64,000 nt of DNA from an uncultured Bacteroidales bacterium. Its GTDB lineage: Bacteria; Bacteroidota; Bacteroidia; Bacteroidales; FEN-979. Below, piece by piece: positions 33,217 to 43,586 of the stretch. The stretch lies in contig CAIVAT010000022.1 in the NCBI GenBank assembly GCA_903903985.1, positions 1-64,000 of the forward strand. The letters run 5' to 3'. The translations under genes were made by a program, and so were the position numbers. The notes beneath the pieces are model-generated. The model made no database searches. It was not told the DNA's origin and saw nothing but the letters and a program-made list of their open reading frames with translations. The stretch's first letter is position 1, and the number at the start of each line of letters is the position of its first letter.

Positions 33217-34281
33217 ATGAAAAAAACACTGGTATTGATTGCCCTGATCTGGTTGGCTCAAAATTGTTTTGCCCAGAGCGAAACACTTGTCTGGAGCGAT
33301 GAATTCAGTGGAACCGGGGCCCCGGACCCCACCAACTGGGGATATGATCTTGGCAACAACGGCTGGGGGAACAATGAAATTCAAAATTACACCTACTCGA
33401 CCCAGAATGCCAGGCAGGAAAACGGGTCGCTCATCATCGAAGCAGTGAAACAAGGAAATACCTGGACATCAGCAAGACTCCTCACCAATAACAAACACGA
33501 ATTCAAATACGGCAGAGTGGTGTTCCGTGCCAAACTTCCGTTAGGGATCGGAACCTGGCCCGCATTGTGGTTGCTTGGCGAAAACTTTGCCACGGCCGGA
33601 TGGCCCGGTTGCGGTGAAATCGATGTCATGGAGCATGTCGGCAAGGATCCCGGCGTAATACACAGCTCCATTCATACTCCTTCGAGCCATGGCAATACGG
33701 TCAATACAGGCTCAAAAGTAGTAAGCACATTTCATACGGAGTTTCATACTTATGAGTTGAAATGGACCTATGAAAAGCTGGAATTCAGAATTGACAGTGT
33801 TCTGTTTTATACGTACAAACCAACCGTCAGAAATACTTCGACCTGGCCATTTGACAAACCCTGTTTCATCATCATGAACATCGCCATGGGCGGAAACTGG
33901 GGAAGTGCGCCCCAATATGAAACCGGAGGCCTGAAAAACGGCATCGATCCTTCGCTCTCCTCGGCAAGAATGGAAATAGATTATGTGAGGGTTTATCAAT
34001 ATCCGGCTGCAATTGAAGACTCCCCGGACGGTAAAAAAAAAATGAAAATTGAAGATTCATTCCTCACTCCCAATCCAACGGATGGAAAAGTTAATGTTCA
34101 TATTCCATCCGGGATTTCTGCTACTGGTGTCGTTTACGATTTAAGCGGCAGAAACATTTTACAATTTGTTGCCCGTCCGCCTGAAACGGAAATCGATCTC
34201 TCTTCCTTTTCCAGGGGGCTTTATTGTGTTGCCCTACAATCGGAAGGAACGATTTGCATGAAAAAACTGATTATTAATTAG
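33217..34281 (+). CDS. GH16 endo-beta-1,3-glucanase (laminarinase type) with T9SS tail
   Basis: 354 residues. Signal peptide (MKKTLVLIALIWLAQNCFAQ). The GH16 domain (about 25-265) has the catalytic motif GEIDVMEH, giving nucleophile Glu134, Asp136 and acid/base Glu139 (ExDxxE), preceded by WPALWLLGE and followed by NIAMGGNWG, all typical of bacterial laminarinases. The T9SS sorting tail covers the last 75 residues (FLTPNPTDGKVNVHI ... GLYCVALQSEG ... KKLIIN). It should cut internal beta-1,3 bonds of laminarin-like glucans outside the cell. It is followed 17 bases later by SusC-1. Confidence 0.93.
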   Translation: MKKTLVLIALIWLAQNCFAQSETLVWSDEFSGTGAPDPTNWGYDLGNNGWGNNEIQNYTYSTQNARQENGSLIIEAVKQGNTWTSARLLTNNKHEFKYGRVVFRAKLPLGIGTWPALWLLGENFATAGWPGCGEIDVMEHVGKDPGVIHSSIHTPSSHGNTVNTGSKVVSTFHTEFHTYELKWTYEKLEFRIDSVLFYTYKPTVRNTSTWPFDKPCFIIMNIAMGGNWGSAPQYETGGLKNGIDPSLSSARMEIDYVRVYQYPAAIEDSPDGKKKMKIEDSFLTPNPTDGKVNVHIPSGISATGVVYDLSGRNILQFVARPPETEIDLSSFSRGLYCVALQSEGTICMKKLIIN

Positions 34282-34298
34282 GTTCAAAACAAGTTGCT

Positions 34299-37229
34299 AT
34301 GACCAGATTATTTACTCTGTTTCTTTTTTCTGTATTTTCTTTATCCATTTTTGCCCAGGGCAGAATGCTGACGGGGAAAGTCACTGGTTCCGATGGTCTC
34401 GGAATCCCCGGTGTTACGGTGCAATTGTTAGGCACCACCACCGGCACGGTTACTGACATAAATGGATCTTACCAGATCAAGGTAAATAATGAAGTACTGA
34501 GATTCAGCTGCATAGGATATGTTGCCCAGGAAATTGCAGTAACCGATCAGGCAACGATCAATGTGGTTTTACTGGAAGAGACCAAAACCCTGAATGAGGT
34601 AGTCATCATCGGTTATGGAACCCAGATGAAAAAAGATTTAACTACTGCAGTGTCCACCATCGACCAAAAAGCAATCAGGGACCGGCCCATGGTTTCGGCT
34701 GTTCAGGCTTTGCAGGGAAAAGCGGCAGGTGTTCAGGTCGTGCAGCCTTCGGGGAAGCCCGGTTCGGGCATTTCCGTCAGGGTGCGCGGATCAACATCGG
34801 TACTGGCAGGCAATGACCCGCTGTATGTGGTAGATGGCATCCCTTCAACCGATATCAAAGGGCTGGACCCGTCGGATATTGCCTCCATGAGCGTTTTAAA
34901 AGATGCCTCATCTTCATCAATATATGGTGCCCGGGCAGCAAACGGCGTGGTACTGATCACCACCCAGCGCGGAAAAGACAACACGCCCGTGATAAAGTTT
35001 AACACCTATTTCGGGGTGTCAAAACTTGGCAAGACCATCGAGGTGCTGAACACCAAAAAATACCGCGACCTGATCGATGAAATCATGCCCGGCAGCCTCG
35101 ACCCCACAGCCACAAGTTACACCAACTGGAATGATAAGGTATTTGGTACCGGAACCAATCAGTCGTATCAGCTTTCCTTCTCCGGGGGTTCTCCAAAGTC
35201 ACAATATTTTGTTTCCATCGGATATTTAAGCGACCAGGGTATCGTTGAACCGGCCCGATTCGACCGTTATTCGGTAAGGGTGAACCTCGACAATGAGCTA
35301 AGATCCTGGCTGAAGATCGCAACGAACATCAACATATTGCGTTTACAAACGAAAGACACACCCGATAATGCCAGCTCCGGCAGGGGCGGCGTTATCATGA
35401 GTGCGCTGAATACACCACCCTTTTTGAGTGTTTACAGCAAAACCAATCCTGACCAGTTTGATCCCAACCCGTTCCAGCCCTCATGGGAAAACCCGGTCGC
35501 CTACATGGAAGGGCCCAAACAGGAAGCAATCGATAACCATATCATCGCCAACATGACCGGCGAGGCCACCATTATTAAAGGACTGGCATTTAAATCCAAC
35601 TTTGGCGTTGATTTCAACAGTCACCAGTGGGATTATTACCTTGACCCTGTTCGTACCAATTATGGACGTAAGAATAATGGAATAGGACAATCCGACAAAG
35701 CCAACACATTCACCTGGCTGTGGGAAAACACCCTGAACTACGCCAAAGCTTTCGGAAAACACAATATAAGCGCCCTGGTGGGAAGCAGTATTCAGAAAAG
35801 CAAGACCAACGATTCTTATCTTTCCGGCTATGACTTCCCGGCCAATACTTCAGTTACCACGATCAATGCGGCCAATACCGTTACAGGCAATACCACACAG
35901 CAGGAATGGGCCCTTGCCTCCTTCTTTGGCAGGGCAACCTATGATTTTAACAGTAAATATTACCTTACCGTGAGTTTACGCAGCGACGGATCTTCAAAAC
36001 TCGCAAACCAATGGGGTACCATGCCCTCTTTCTCTGCAGGATGGAGGATATCCTCTGAGAAATTCATGAAGAAACTGACCTTTATCGACGATCTCAAACT
36101 TCGTGGAGGCTGGGGGAAAAACGGCAACCAGGAAGGCATTTCCAATTATGCCCGCTATGGATTGATCACCTACAACCGCCGGAATGCGACAAATCCTTTG
36201 TCAGGCCCCGATGCGGTGCAAACCACGTATGGCAATCCTGACCTCAAATGGGAAACCACTGCCCAAACAAACATCGGTATCGACCTCACCGTGTGGAACA
36301 GCCGCATCACGTTGACGCTGGATGCTTACCTGAAAAAGACCAGCGATGTGTTGCTGAATGTGCAACTTCCCAATACTTTACCCATTACCAGCATTCAAAC
36401 CAACGCCGGGACGATCGAAAATAAAGGGATCGAATTCAACATCAGCTCCGTAAACCTCAACAAGAAACTAAGGTGGGAAACCAGCTTCAACATGTCGTTC
36501 AACCGGAATAAGGTGACCAGCCTCGAATACACCGATGTTTATTATTTCGGCCGGATCTACAGCAACAACCAGGATGTTTCCATCGTAAAAGTCGGCCTCC
36601 CTCTGGGTTCTTTCTTTGGTTATATTTCAGACGGTGTTGACCCGAAAACCGGTGATATCATTTTCCGGGATATCAACAAAAATGGAATTCTCGATCCCGG
36701 CGATCGCACGGTGATCGGGAATGCCCAGCCAAAGTACTTCTTTGGTATTACCAACACTTTTAAATATCAGCGATTTGATCTCACACTCTTCGTCCAGGGA
36801 AGTTATGGCAACGATATTTACAATGCCACGCGGATTGACCTGGAAGGCATGTTTGACAGTAAAAACCAATCCGTTGATGTGCTGAACCGCTGGACTCCCA
36901 CCAACACCATCACCGACATGCCCAGGGCAGTCGGCGGCGGGAATGTCGACAATGTAAGGAATTCAACACGTTTTGTGGAAGATGGATCGTATGTCAGGTT
37001 AAAATCAGTTACCCTGTCATACAAGATCATTGACAACAATCCAAAGATAAAAGCCATTAAAAAGCTTGCCGTCTACATCACCGGGGAGAATCTCCTGACA
37101 TTAACCAATTATCGCGGTTTCGACCCCGAAGTAAATGCCTTTGGCAGCAGCGCAACAGAACTTGGAATTGACTACGGCACCTATCCCCAGTCAAAAACAC
37201 TGATCCTTGGTCTGAATGTTGAATTTTAA
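34299..37229 (+). CDS. SusC/RagA-type TonB-dependent transporter 1
   Basis: 976 residues. Signal peptide (MTRLFTLFLFSVFSLSIFAQ), CarboxypepD-regulatory-like domain (about 22-100: GKVTGSDGLGIPGVTVQLLG), TonB-box-like ETKTLNEVVIIGYGTQ, a plug domain with YVVDGIPSTD and DASSSSIYGARAANGV, and a long beta-barrel ending in aromatic LGLNVEF. SusC proteins import oligosaccharides across the outer membrane, with a SusD lid. The matching SusD starts 11 bases downstream. The GH16 gene just upstream suggests beta-1,3-gluco-oligosaccharides as cargo (inference). Confidence 0.96.
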   Translation: MTRLFTLFLFSVFSLSIFAQGRMLTGKVTGSDGLGIPGVTVQLLGTTTGTVTDINGSYQIKVNNEVLRFSCIGYVAQEIAVTDQATINVVLLEETKTLNEVVIIGYGTQMKKDLTTAVSTIDQKAIRDRPMVSAVQALQGKAAGVQVVQPSGKPGSGISVRVRGSTSVLAGNDPLYVVDGIPSTDIKGLDPSDIASMSVLKDASSSSIYGARAANGVVLITTQRGKDNTPVIKFNTYFGVSKLGKTIEVLNTKKYRDLIDEIMPGSLDPTATSYTNWNDKVFGTGTNQSYQLSFSGGSPKSQYFVSIGYLSDQGIVEPARFDRYSVRVNLDNELRSWLKIATNINILRLQTKDTPDNASSGRGGVIMSALNTPPFLSVYSKTNPDQFDPNPFQPSWENPVAYMEGPKQEAIDNHIIANMTGEATIIKGLAFKSNFGVDFNSHQWDYYLDPVRTNYGRKNNGIGQSDKANTFTWLWENTLNYAKAFGKHNISALVGSSIQKSKTNDSYLSGYDFPANTSVTTINAANTVTGNTTQQEWALASFFGRATYDFNSKYYLTVSLRSDGSSKLANQWGTMPSFSAGWRISSEKFMKKLTFIDDLKLRGGWGKNGNQEGISNYARYGLITYNRRNATNPLSGPDAVQTTYGNPDLKWETTAQTNIGIDLTVWNSRITLTLDAYLKKTSDVLLNVQLPNTLPITSIQTNAGTIENKGIEFNISSVNLNKKLRWETSFNMSFNRNKVTSLEYTDVYYFGRIYSNNQDVSIVKVGLPLGSFFGYISDGVDPKTGDIIFRDINKNGILDPGDRTVIGNAQPKYFFGITNTFKYQRFDLTLFVQGSYGNDIYNATRIDLEGMFDSKNQSVDVLNRWTPTNTITDMPRAVGGGNVDNVRNSTRFVEDGSYVRLKSVTLSYKIIDNNPKIKAIKKLAVYITGENLLTLTNYRGFDPEVNAFGSSATELGIDYGTYPQSKTLILGLNVEF

Positions 37230-37240
37230 ATAATTGTCAT

Positions 37241-38704
37241 ATGAAAAAGCTGATTTTTCTTTCGATCATATTTTTTATCGCCATCTCCTTCAATTCCTGC
37301 AAGAAGTTCCTTGATGTTCAACCTGTTTCAGAAGGTATTGCAGCGACAAACAGCTCTGATTCCGTCCCTTATAAAACGGCAAATGAAATAGAAGCTGCAC
37401 TTGCAGGCGTTTATGCCGGCTTTAAAAATGAATATTTTGAGCTTGACTATTTTGTCAATGGCGATGCCCAGTCAGACGATGCTTATGCCGGGGCCGACAA
37501 TCCGGCTAATTTCCAGATTGACGATTTTAAAATTGATGCAACCAACTCCAATGTTAGCCGCGACTGGGCCTATTTGTACTCCATCATTGGCAACGCGAAT
37601 TCCGTGATCAACAATGTTGACAATGTTCCCGACCCTGCACTCACGCAGGAACGCAAACTTCAGATTTTAGGCGAAGCTTCCTTCATCAGGGCTTTCATGT
37701 ATTTTCAACTTGTTCAGCAATGGGGTGATGTTCCGCTGCAACTTCAGGAGGTAAAGACCATCAGCGCGGATTTGTTGCCCGTAATCTATCCCCTCCTTTT
37801 CCCGGCACGTTCTCCCCAGGCAGATGTATACAAGCAAATCATCCTTGACCTTGAAACAGCGCTGGCAAATGTAACTCCCACCGCCGTTAACAAAGGTTAT
37901 ATCACTACCGGTGCTGTAAATGCAATGCTTGCAAAAGTGTATGCCACCCAGGAGCCGCATGATTATGCCAAAGTATTGACTTACTGCAACAATGTGATCG
38001 GCGGCGGCTATAGTTTGCTGCCCGATTACCACATGCTTTGGGACAACCAGCATGAAAATTCCGTTGAATCCATTTTCGAGATCAACTATACCGGGGGAAG
38101 CAATGACGGAAATTGGGGCGCTTCGATGTTTCGCGGGCTCGACTGGAAAAAATTCGACATCCCTTCAAACGACCTTGTGAAAGCATTTGATCAGGAACAG
38201 GATACCGTGCGAAAAAAAGCCTCCATCATCTTTCTCGATGTGACGGGAAAATGGTCCGATTCACACTGGCCCCAGAATAATTATCCTTTCCTGAATAAGT
38301 GGCACAATTTTGAAACAGGAAGTAACCAGAACTATATCTTCATCCGGCTGGCGGATATCATTCTGCTGAAAGCGGAAGCGCTGAATGAAACTGGAGATGT
38401 TGCCGGTGCAGCAATCCTGGTCAACCAGATCAGGACCCGGGCCAAACTGGCAAACACCACCGCCGGCACCCAGGATGCCATGCGACTGGCCATTGAAAAG
38501 GAACGCCGGCTCGAACTTGCCTTTGAAGGAATCCGCTGGTTCGATCTGAAGCGCACGGGCCGGGCTATCGATGTGATGAACAGTGCCACCGGCCCGAATG
38601 ATGTTCCCCTTGGGTACCATGTTACGCAGAACAATCTGGTCTTCCCGATACCCCAGGCGGAATTGGATAAAAATATGAAGTTGGTGCAAAACCCGGGGTA
38701 TTGA
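37241..38704 (+). CDS. SusD/RagB-type glycan-binding lipoprotein 1
   Basis: 487 residues. The lipoprotein signal ends SFNSC (about Cys 20) and continues KKFLDVQP, the usual SusD start. The family segments are EASFIRAFMYFQLVQQWGDVPL and the C-terminal EKERRLELAFEGIRWFDLKRTG, then a final LVFPIPQAELDKN...QNPGY. It forms the surface lid of SusC-1 and captures the glycan. The gene begins 11 bases after SusC-1. Confidence 0.96.
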   Translation: MKKLIFLSIIFFIAISFNSCKKFLDVQPVSEGIAATNSSDSVPYKTANEIEAALAGVYAGFKNEYFELDYFVNGDAQSDDAYAGADNPANFQIDDFKIDATNSNVSRDWAYLYSIIGNANSVINNVDNVPDPALTQERKLQILGEASFIRAFMYFQLVQQWGDVPLQLQEVKTISADLLPVIYPLLFPARSPQADVYKQIILDLETALANVTPTAVNKGYITTGAVNAMLAKVYATQEPHDYAKVLTYCNNVIGGGYSLLPDYHMLWDNQHENSVESIFEINYTGGSNDGNWGASMFRGLDWKKFDIPSNDLVKAFDQEQDTVRKKASIIFLDVTGKWSDSHWPQNNYPFLNKWHNFETGSNQNYIFIRLADIILLKAEALNETGDVAGAAILVNQIRTRAKLANTTAGTQDAMRLAIEKERRLELAFEGIRWFDLKRTGRAIDVMNSATGPNDVPLGYHVTQNNLVFPIPQAELDKNMKLVQNPGY

Positions 38705-38815
38705 TTGACCTCATCTTCCTGACCCTTTCCCCACCAAGGGAAGAGGGAGAAAGTCCCTCCCTTTTTGGGGAGGGATTTAGGGTGGGGCCTTCCCCAGACT
38801 GGGATATAGCGTGGG
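38705..38815. repeat. C/T- and G-rich palindromic intergenic repeat
   Basis: A perfect 8-bp hairpin TCCCTCCC (38754-38761) with GGGAGGGA (38768-38775) lies inside a stretch of alternating CCCTTTCCCC and AAGGGAAGAGGG. Similar sequence recurs at 48020-48060 and 49558-49600. It may also slow transcription between SusD-1 and GH30. Confidence 0.6.
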
Positions 38816-38857
38816 ATTCAGATTTTTGAATAAACTTTTAGAATTGTTTTTTAGAAC

Positions 38858-40336
38858 ATGCAACATAATTATTTTTCGAAAAGCAGCGACCTCCTGGGCA
38901 TTTTGTTGACCCTGGTCATCTGTATTTCGTTGTTCAGTTGCAAAGCCAAAGAAAGCGCCGACCCGTCAGGTCCCGCCCCACCCTCCGGGGTTGGAAAAGT
39001 AAATGTCTGGCTTACCAAAGGAGACAAAACAAAACTTCTCAACAGGGAAGGAGACCTGCCAATCAGCAAGACCGCTTCCTCCGCCTGGCCTGTTATCAGG
39101 ATGGATACGGTTACCCGACATCAATCCATCGAAGGATTTGGTGCCGCCCTCACGGGCTCATCAGCCTATTTACTGCATAATAAGCTTAGTGATGGCGCCC
39201 GGCAGACCTTGTTGCGAAATTTATTTGACACGGTGAATGGCATTGGCATTTCCTATTTACGCATGACCATCGGGGCTTCCGATTTCTCGCTCTCCAATTT
39301 CACTTATGATGACCTGCCTTCAGGTGAAACTGATTTTCCCCTGCAACATTTTTCACTGGGAATGGATACAGTGGATGTGATCCCGATGATGAAAACAATT
39401 CTTCAGTTGTCGCCGGCCATTAAATTATTGGGATCCCCCTGGAGCCCACCTCCCTGGATGAAAACCAATGGCAGCATAAAGGGAGGAAAACTGAGAACAG
39501 ATTGCTATGATGTTTATGCCGACTATTTCATCAGGTACGTTCAGGAAATGAAAAACCACGGTATTACCATCGCTGCAATCACCCTCCAAAATGAACCGCT
39601 TTATGCAGCAGCCGGATACCCGTGTATGGAAATGCAACCGGGCGATCAGTCTGAATTTATTAAAAACCATCTTGGACCGAAATTTCAAACAGGCGGTATC
39701 CATACCCAAATTATCATTTACGATCACAATTGGGACAATACAACCTACGCGATATCGATACTCAATGATGCGGCTGCCAAACAGTTTATTACCGGCTCAG
39801 CTTTTCACGGCTACAGTGGCGATGTATCCGCCATGAGTTCGGTTCATGCTGCCCATCCTGATAAAGGTCTCTATTTTACAGAAATATCCGGAGGTACCTG
39901 GGCGACAAATTTCGGGGATAACCTGATGTGGAATATGAAAAATATCTTTATCGGGGCAACACAGAACTGGTCGAAATGCGCGTTGCTCTGGAACCTTGCA
40001 CTGGATCAGCAGGGAGGGCCGCATGAAAACGGTTCCTCTACCTGCCGGGGAGTGGTTACCATCAATTCGTCAAGCGGACTGGTTACTTTCAATGAAGAAT
40101 ACTATTCGATCGGCCATTTTTCAAAATTTGTCAGACCGGGAGCCGTAAGAGTCGCTTTGAGTTTACCTGCTGCCTTGACAGAATTCGGGGCTGTGGCCTT
40201 TGTAAACCCCGATGGATCAAAAGCGATCATCATATGCAATTACAGCGCTACCCAAAAAACAGTCAGCATTCAGCAAGGAGAAAATAATTTTTCATATTCA
40301 ATCCCGGCGCAATCCGTGGCTTCCATGACATGGTGA
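38858..40336 (+). CDS. GH30 beta-glucanase lipoprotein (first copy)
   Basis: 492 residues. The lipoprotein signal ends ISLFSC (about Cys 28). The GH30 TIM barrel shows IEGFGAALTGSSAYL, LLGSPWSPPPWMKTNG, acid/base Glu246 in ITLQNEPL and nucleophile Glu342 in YFTEISGG. The ending HFSKFVRPGAVRVALS leads into the beta-sandwich side domain. GH30 members with this profile include endo-beta-1,6-glucanases and beta-glucosylceramidase-like enzymes. Next to GH16 and GH3, removal of beta-1,6 branches from laminarin or fungal glucan is the best guess. The lipid anchor keeps it on the surface, unlike the T9SS-exported GH16. Confidence 0.9.
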   Translation: MQHNYFSKSSDLLGILLTLVICISLFSCKAKESADPSGPAPPSGVGKVNVWLTKGDKTKLLNREGDLPISKTASSAWPVIRMDTVTRHQSIEGFGAALTGSSAYLLHNKLSDGARQTLLRNLFDTVNGIGISYLRMTIGASDFSLSNFTYDDLPSGETDFPLQHFSLGMDTVDVIPMMKTILQLSPAIKLLGSPWSPPPWMKTNGSIKGGKLRTDCYDVYADYFIRYVQEMKNHGITIAAITLQNEPLYAAAGYPCMEMQPGDQSEFIKNHLGPKFQTGGIHTQIIIYDHNWDNTTYAISILNDAAAKQFITGSAFHGYSGDVSAMSSVHAAHPDKGLYFTEISGGTWATNFGDNLMWNMKNIFIGATQNWSKCALLWNLALDQQGGPHENGSSTCRGVVTINSSSGLVTFNEEYYSIGHFSKFVRPGAVRVALSLPAALTEFGAVAFVNPDGSKAIIICNYSATQKTVSIQQGENNFSYSIPAQSVASMTW

Positions 40337-40415
40337 CGAAACAATCATTGACGAACAATAACCAAGAACACGAATCATTCAATCAATAATAACTATCAAT
40401 CTAAACAACAAAACC

Positions 40416-43400
40416 ATGAAAAAAAAGTACCACGATTATCTTAATCTCAGTACATTTACAAAGAGGCTGGCACTGTTGGCAGGTATTCTTTGGCTTGGCG
40501 TTACATCGCTGTTTGCGCAGAATACGTATCAGTACACCGGCACGGTGAGTGATAAAACAGGTGAAACCTTGCCTGGCGTCAGTGTAGTTATCAAAGGTAC
40601 CACGAATGGTGCAGCCACCGACATACAGGGAGCTTTTAAACTGACCTCTGCGAGGTCGACTGAAATTCTTGTCTTTTCCTTTGTCGGATATATTACACAG
40701 GAAATCGAAGCTCCGGCAGGTATTCCGCTTAAAGTTACATTGGCGAGCAGTACCGTAGGATTGTCTGAACTGGTGGTTATCGGTTACGGTACACAGAAAA
40801 AAAGCGTAGTAACCGGGGCTATTTCCAAAGTAAAAAGCGCCGACCTGGAGTACATGCCCATTGTTCGTATTGAACAGGCGTTGCAGGGCAGGACTACGGG
40901 TGTGAGTGTTGCTTCCAGTTCCGGTCAGCCTGGCGCTTCATCCACCGTCAGGGTGCGTGGAACCACTACGATCAATAACAGCAATCCGCTTTATGTTATT
41001 GATGGTGTTCCCATTGACAACGGAGGAATTGATTATCTGAATTCAGATGACATTGAATCCATCGAGGTATTGAAAGATGCTGCCTCGGCTGCCATTTACG
41101 GAACGCGTGCTGCCAGCGGGGTCATCATCGTTACTACAAAGAAAGGCAAAGGAGGTGCATTGAAGGTAGGTTCAGGCAGCATGCAGGTTAATTTTAATGC
41201 CTATTTCGGCACCCAATCACCTGCAAAAAAGCTGGACCTGCTGAATGCTACGGATTATGCGACCTTACGGAATGAAGCATCTGTCAATGGAGGCGGCCCG
41301 GTAATATTTGCTGATCCTCAATCCTATGGAACAGGGACAGACTGGCAAAGTACCATTTTCAATAATTCTGCCAGGATTCAGAATTACGAACTGAGCATCA
41401 GTGGGGGTAATGACAAATCAACTTATTATACTTCCATGGGATACTATTCCCAGGAAGGTGTGGTTGCCACTGACATTTCAAATTATAAAAGACTCAATCT
41501 GCGTTTCAACTCAACACATAAAGTTAAAGACTGGCTCAGGTTTGGCGATAACATCGGTTATACCCACATCAAAAGCCAGGGTTCTCTCAACACAAACAGC
41601 GAATATGGAGGCCCGCTCTCATCTGCCATCAACCTCGATCCCATCACGCCGATCATCATCACCGATCCGGCCGTTGCCAATGCCTCTCCATATAATAATC
41701 ATCCCGTCGTACGAGATGCAAATGGAAACCCTTATGGAATTTCACAATACGTTGGCCAGGAAATGACAAATCCGCTGGCTTATATTCAAACCCACCTTGG
41801 AAATTTCGGATGGTCCGACAACCTCGTCGGTAACATTTATGCTGAAATTGAGCCAATCAAGGGGTTCAAGGTTAAATCGGATGTTGGTGCCAAACTGGCC
41901 TTTTACGGGGATGAAAGTTTTGCCCCGGTATGCTATCTGAATGCTTCCACCTCTACCTCCGTAAACTCCTATTACCGTGCCAATAACAGGGGATTGATCT
42001 GGAACTGGGAAAATACCGCTTCTTATACCAGGAGTTTCGGCAAGCATAACGGTACCATCCTCATTGGAACAAGCGCCTATGTTGAAAATTACATCGGGGT
42101 CAATGCAACGTTCAGAAACCTGCCGGTCAACACCTTCGATGAAGCCTCCATGAATTACAATGTTGTAGCAACCGACAGGATTGGTGGCGGATGGGAAACG
42201 CCTGACCATAAAGTCAGTTCCCTCTTTGCCCGTTTGATATACAATTATAATGAAAAGTACCTGTTTACCGGCATTATCCGCCGTGACGGTTCTTCCAGGT
42301 TTGGAAGCAACAATAAATATGGTATTTTCCCATCAGCCTCCGTGGGCTGGGTGGCCTCACGCGAATCGTTCTGGCCGGAAAACAAAGTTGTCACTTTTGT
42401 GAAGATCCGTGGCTCCTATGGGGTGAATGGAAATGATAATATTGGTGATTTTCAATATGTTTCAACCGTGGGAGGAGGACGAAACTATACTTTTGGAAAT
42501 GACGGTTATGTCATCGGCTATAGTCCGAATGCACCAGCGAATCCCGATCTGAAATGGGAACAAACCAGTCAGCTGGATCTCGGTTTCGAAACTACTTTTT
42601 TTGAGAATCTTACCCTCGTATTTGACTGGTTTAATAAAAGCACCACCGGCATGCTTCAACCGGTCATATTGCCGGGTTATGTTGGAGCAGCAGGAGCCCC
42701 AACCGGAAACGTGGGTTCGATGACCAACAAAGGCGTTGAACTTGAATTGGGCTACCATAAAAAATTCGGGGAATTCGACCTGAAGTTCAGTGGAAATGGC
42801 TCTTACCTGAAAAATGAGATAACCGACCTGGGAACAGTGGATTACATTTCGGGCGCCACGTTCCAGTCGAGTGCTTACGAGATAAGCCGTTTGGCGGTCG
42901 GACACCCCATCGGCGCTTTCTACGGTTTTCAAGTACTCGACATTTTCCAGTCCATGTCAAAAGTCCAGGCTTATGTTGATAAAAACGGTAACATGATCCA
43001 GCCCAATGCCAAGCCGGGCGATTTTCGTTTTGCAGATCTGGATGGCAACGGGAAGATTGATGCAAACGACCGTACTTTTATTGGTGATCCTACACCGACA
43101 TGGTCATATGGGTTTACTCTGAATCTTGCTTTCAAGGGCATTGACCTACTGGTATTCGGGCAAGGTGTTGCAGGCAATGATGTTTTCAATGGTTTACGTC
43201 GTCTGGACATTCCTACTGCCAACTGGACATCCGATGCAATGGGCCGCTGGCACGGGACCGGCACTTCAACGGATTACCCCAGACTGGTGGTTGGAGACCC
43301 GAACGGAAATTTCAGCAAACCATCCACTTTCTTTTTAACCAATGGCTCCTATTTCAGGTTTAAAACCATTCAGCTGGGTTACACCCTCCCGAAAAAGGTC

Positions 43401-43574
43401 ATGGACAAAATAGGATTGCAACTGATCCGTGTATATGTGAGCGCCAACAACCTTGTTACCTTCACGAAATACCAGGGATATGACCCGGAAATCGGCGGAA
43501 GCAGTTATGGCATCGACCGCGGCGTTTATCCGCAGGCCCGTTCGTTTATGATCGGATTAACTGTAACTATTTAG
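40416..43574 (+). CDS. SusC/RagA-type TonB-dependent transporter 2
   Basis: 1052 residues. The N-terminus is longer than SusC-1 (signal ends SLFAQ near residue 35). CarboxypepD-reg-like domain (TVSDKTGETLPGVSVVIKG), TonB-box-like SELVVIGYGTQKKS, a plug with YVIDGVPIDN and DAASAAIYGTRAASGV, and a barrel ending MIGLTVTI. It is the second of three transporters in the locus and differs enough in sequence from SusC-1 and SusC-3 to suggest a different cargo length or linkage. The paired SusD-2 starts 12 bases after the stop. The GH30 upstream and GH5 downstream flank the pair. Confidence 0.96.
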   Translation: MKKKYHDYLNLSTFTKRLALLAGILWLGVTSLFAQNTYQYTGTVSDKTGETLPGVSVVIKGTTNGAATDIQGAFKLTSARSTEILVFSFVGYITQEIEAPAGIPLKVTLASSTVGLSELVVIGYGTQKKSVVTGAISKVKSADLEYMPIVRIEQALQGRTTGVSVASSSGQPGASSTVRVRGTTTINNSNPLYVIDGVPIDNGGIDYLNSDDIESIEVLKDAASAAIYGTRAASGVIIVTTKKGKGGALKVGSGSMQVNFNAYFGTQSPAKKLDLLNATDYATLRNEASVNGGGPVIFADPQSYGTGTDWQSTIFNNSARIQNYELSISGGNDKSTYYTSMGYYSQEGVVATDISNYKRLNLRFNSTHKVKDWLRFGDNIGYTHIKSQGSLNTNSEYGGPLSSAINLDPITPIIITDPAVANASPYNNHPVVRDANGNPYGISQYVGQEMTNPLAYIQTHLGNFGWSDNLVGNIYAEIEPIKGFKVKSDVGAKLAFYGDESFAPVCYLNASTSTSVNSYYRANNRGLIWNWENTASYTRSFGKHNGTILIGTSAYVENYIGVNATFRNLPVNTFDEASMNYNVVATDRIGGGWETPDHKVSSLFARLIYNYNEKYLFTGIIRRDGSSRFGSNNKYGIFPSASVGWVASRESFWPENKVVTFVKIRGSYGVNGNDNIGDFQYVSTVGGGRNYTFGNDGYVIGYSPNAPANPDLKWEQTSQLDLGFETTFFENLTLVFDWFNKSTTGMLQPVILPGYVGAAGAPTGNVGSMTNKGVELELGYHKKFGEFDLKFSGNGSYLKNEITDLGTVDYISGATFQSSAYEISRLAVGHPIGAFYGFQVLDIFQSMSKVQAYVDKNGNMIQPNAKPGDFRFADLDGNGKIDANDRTFIGDPTPTWSYGFTLNLAFKGIDLLVFGQGVAGNDVFNGLRRLDIPTANWTSDAMGRWHGTGTSTDYPRLVVGDPNGNFSKPSTFFLTNGSYFRFKTIQLGYTLPKKVMDKIGLQLIRVYVSANNLVTFTKYQGYDPEIGGSSYGIDRGVYPQARSFMIGLTVTI

Positions 43575-43586
43575 TCACTTTTTAAA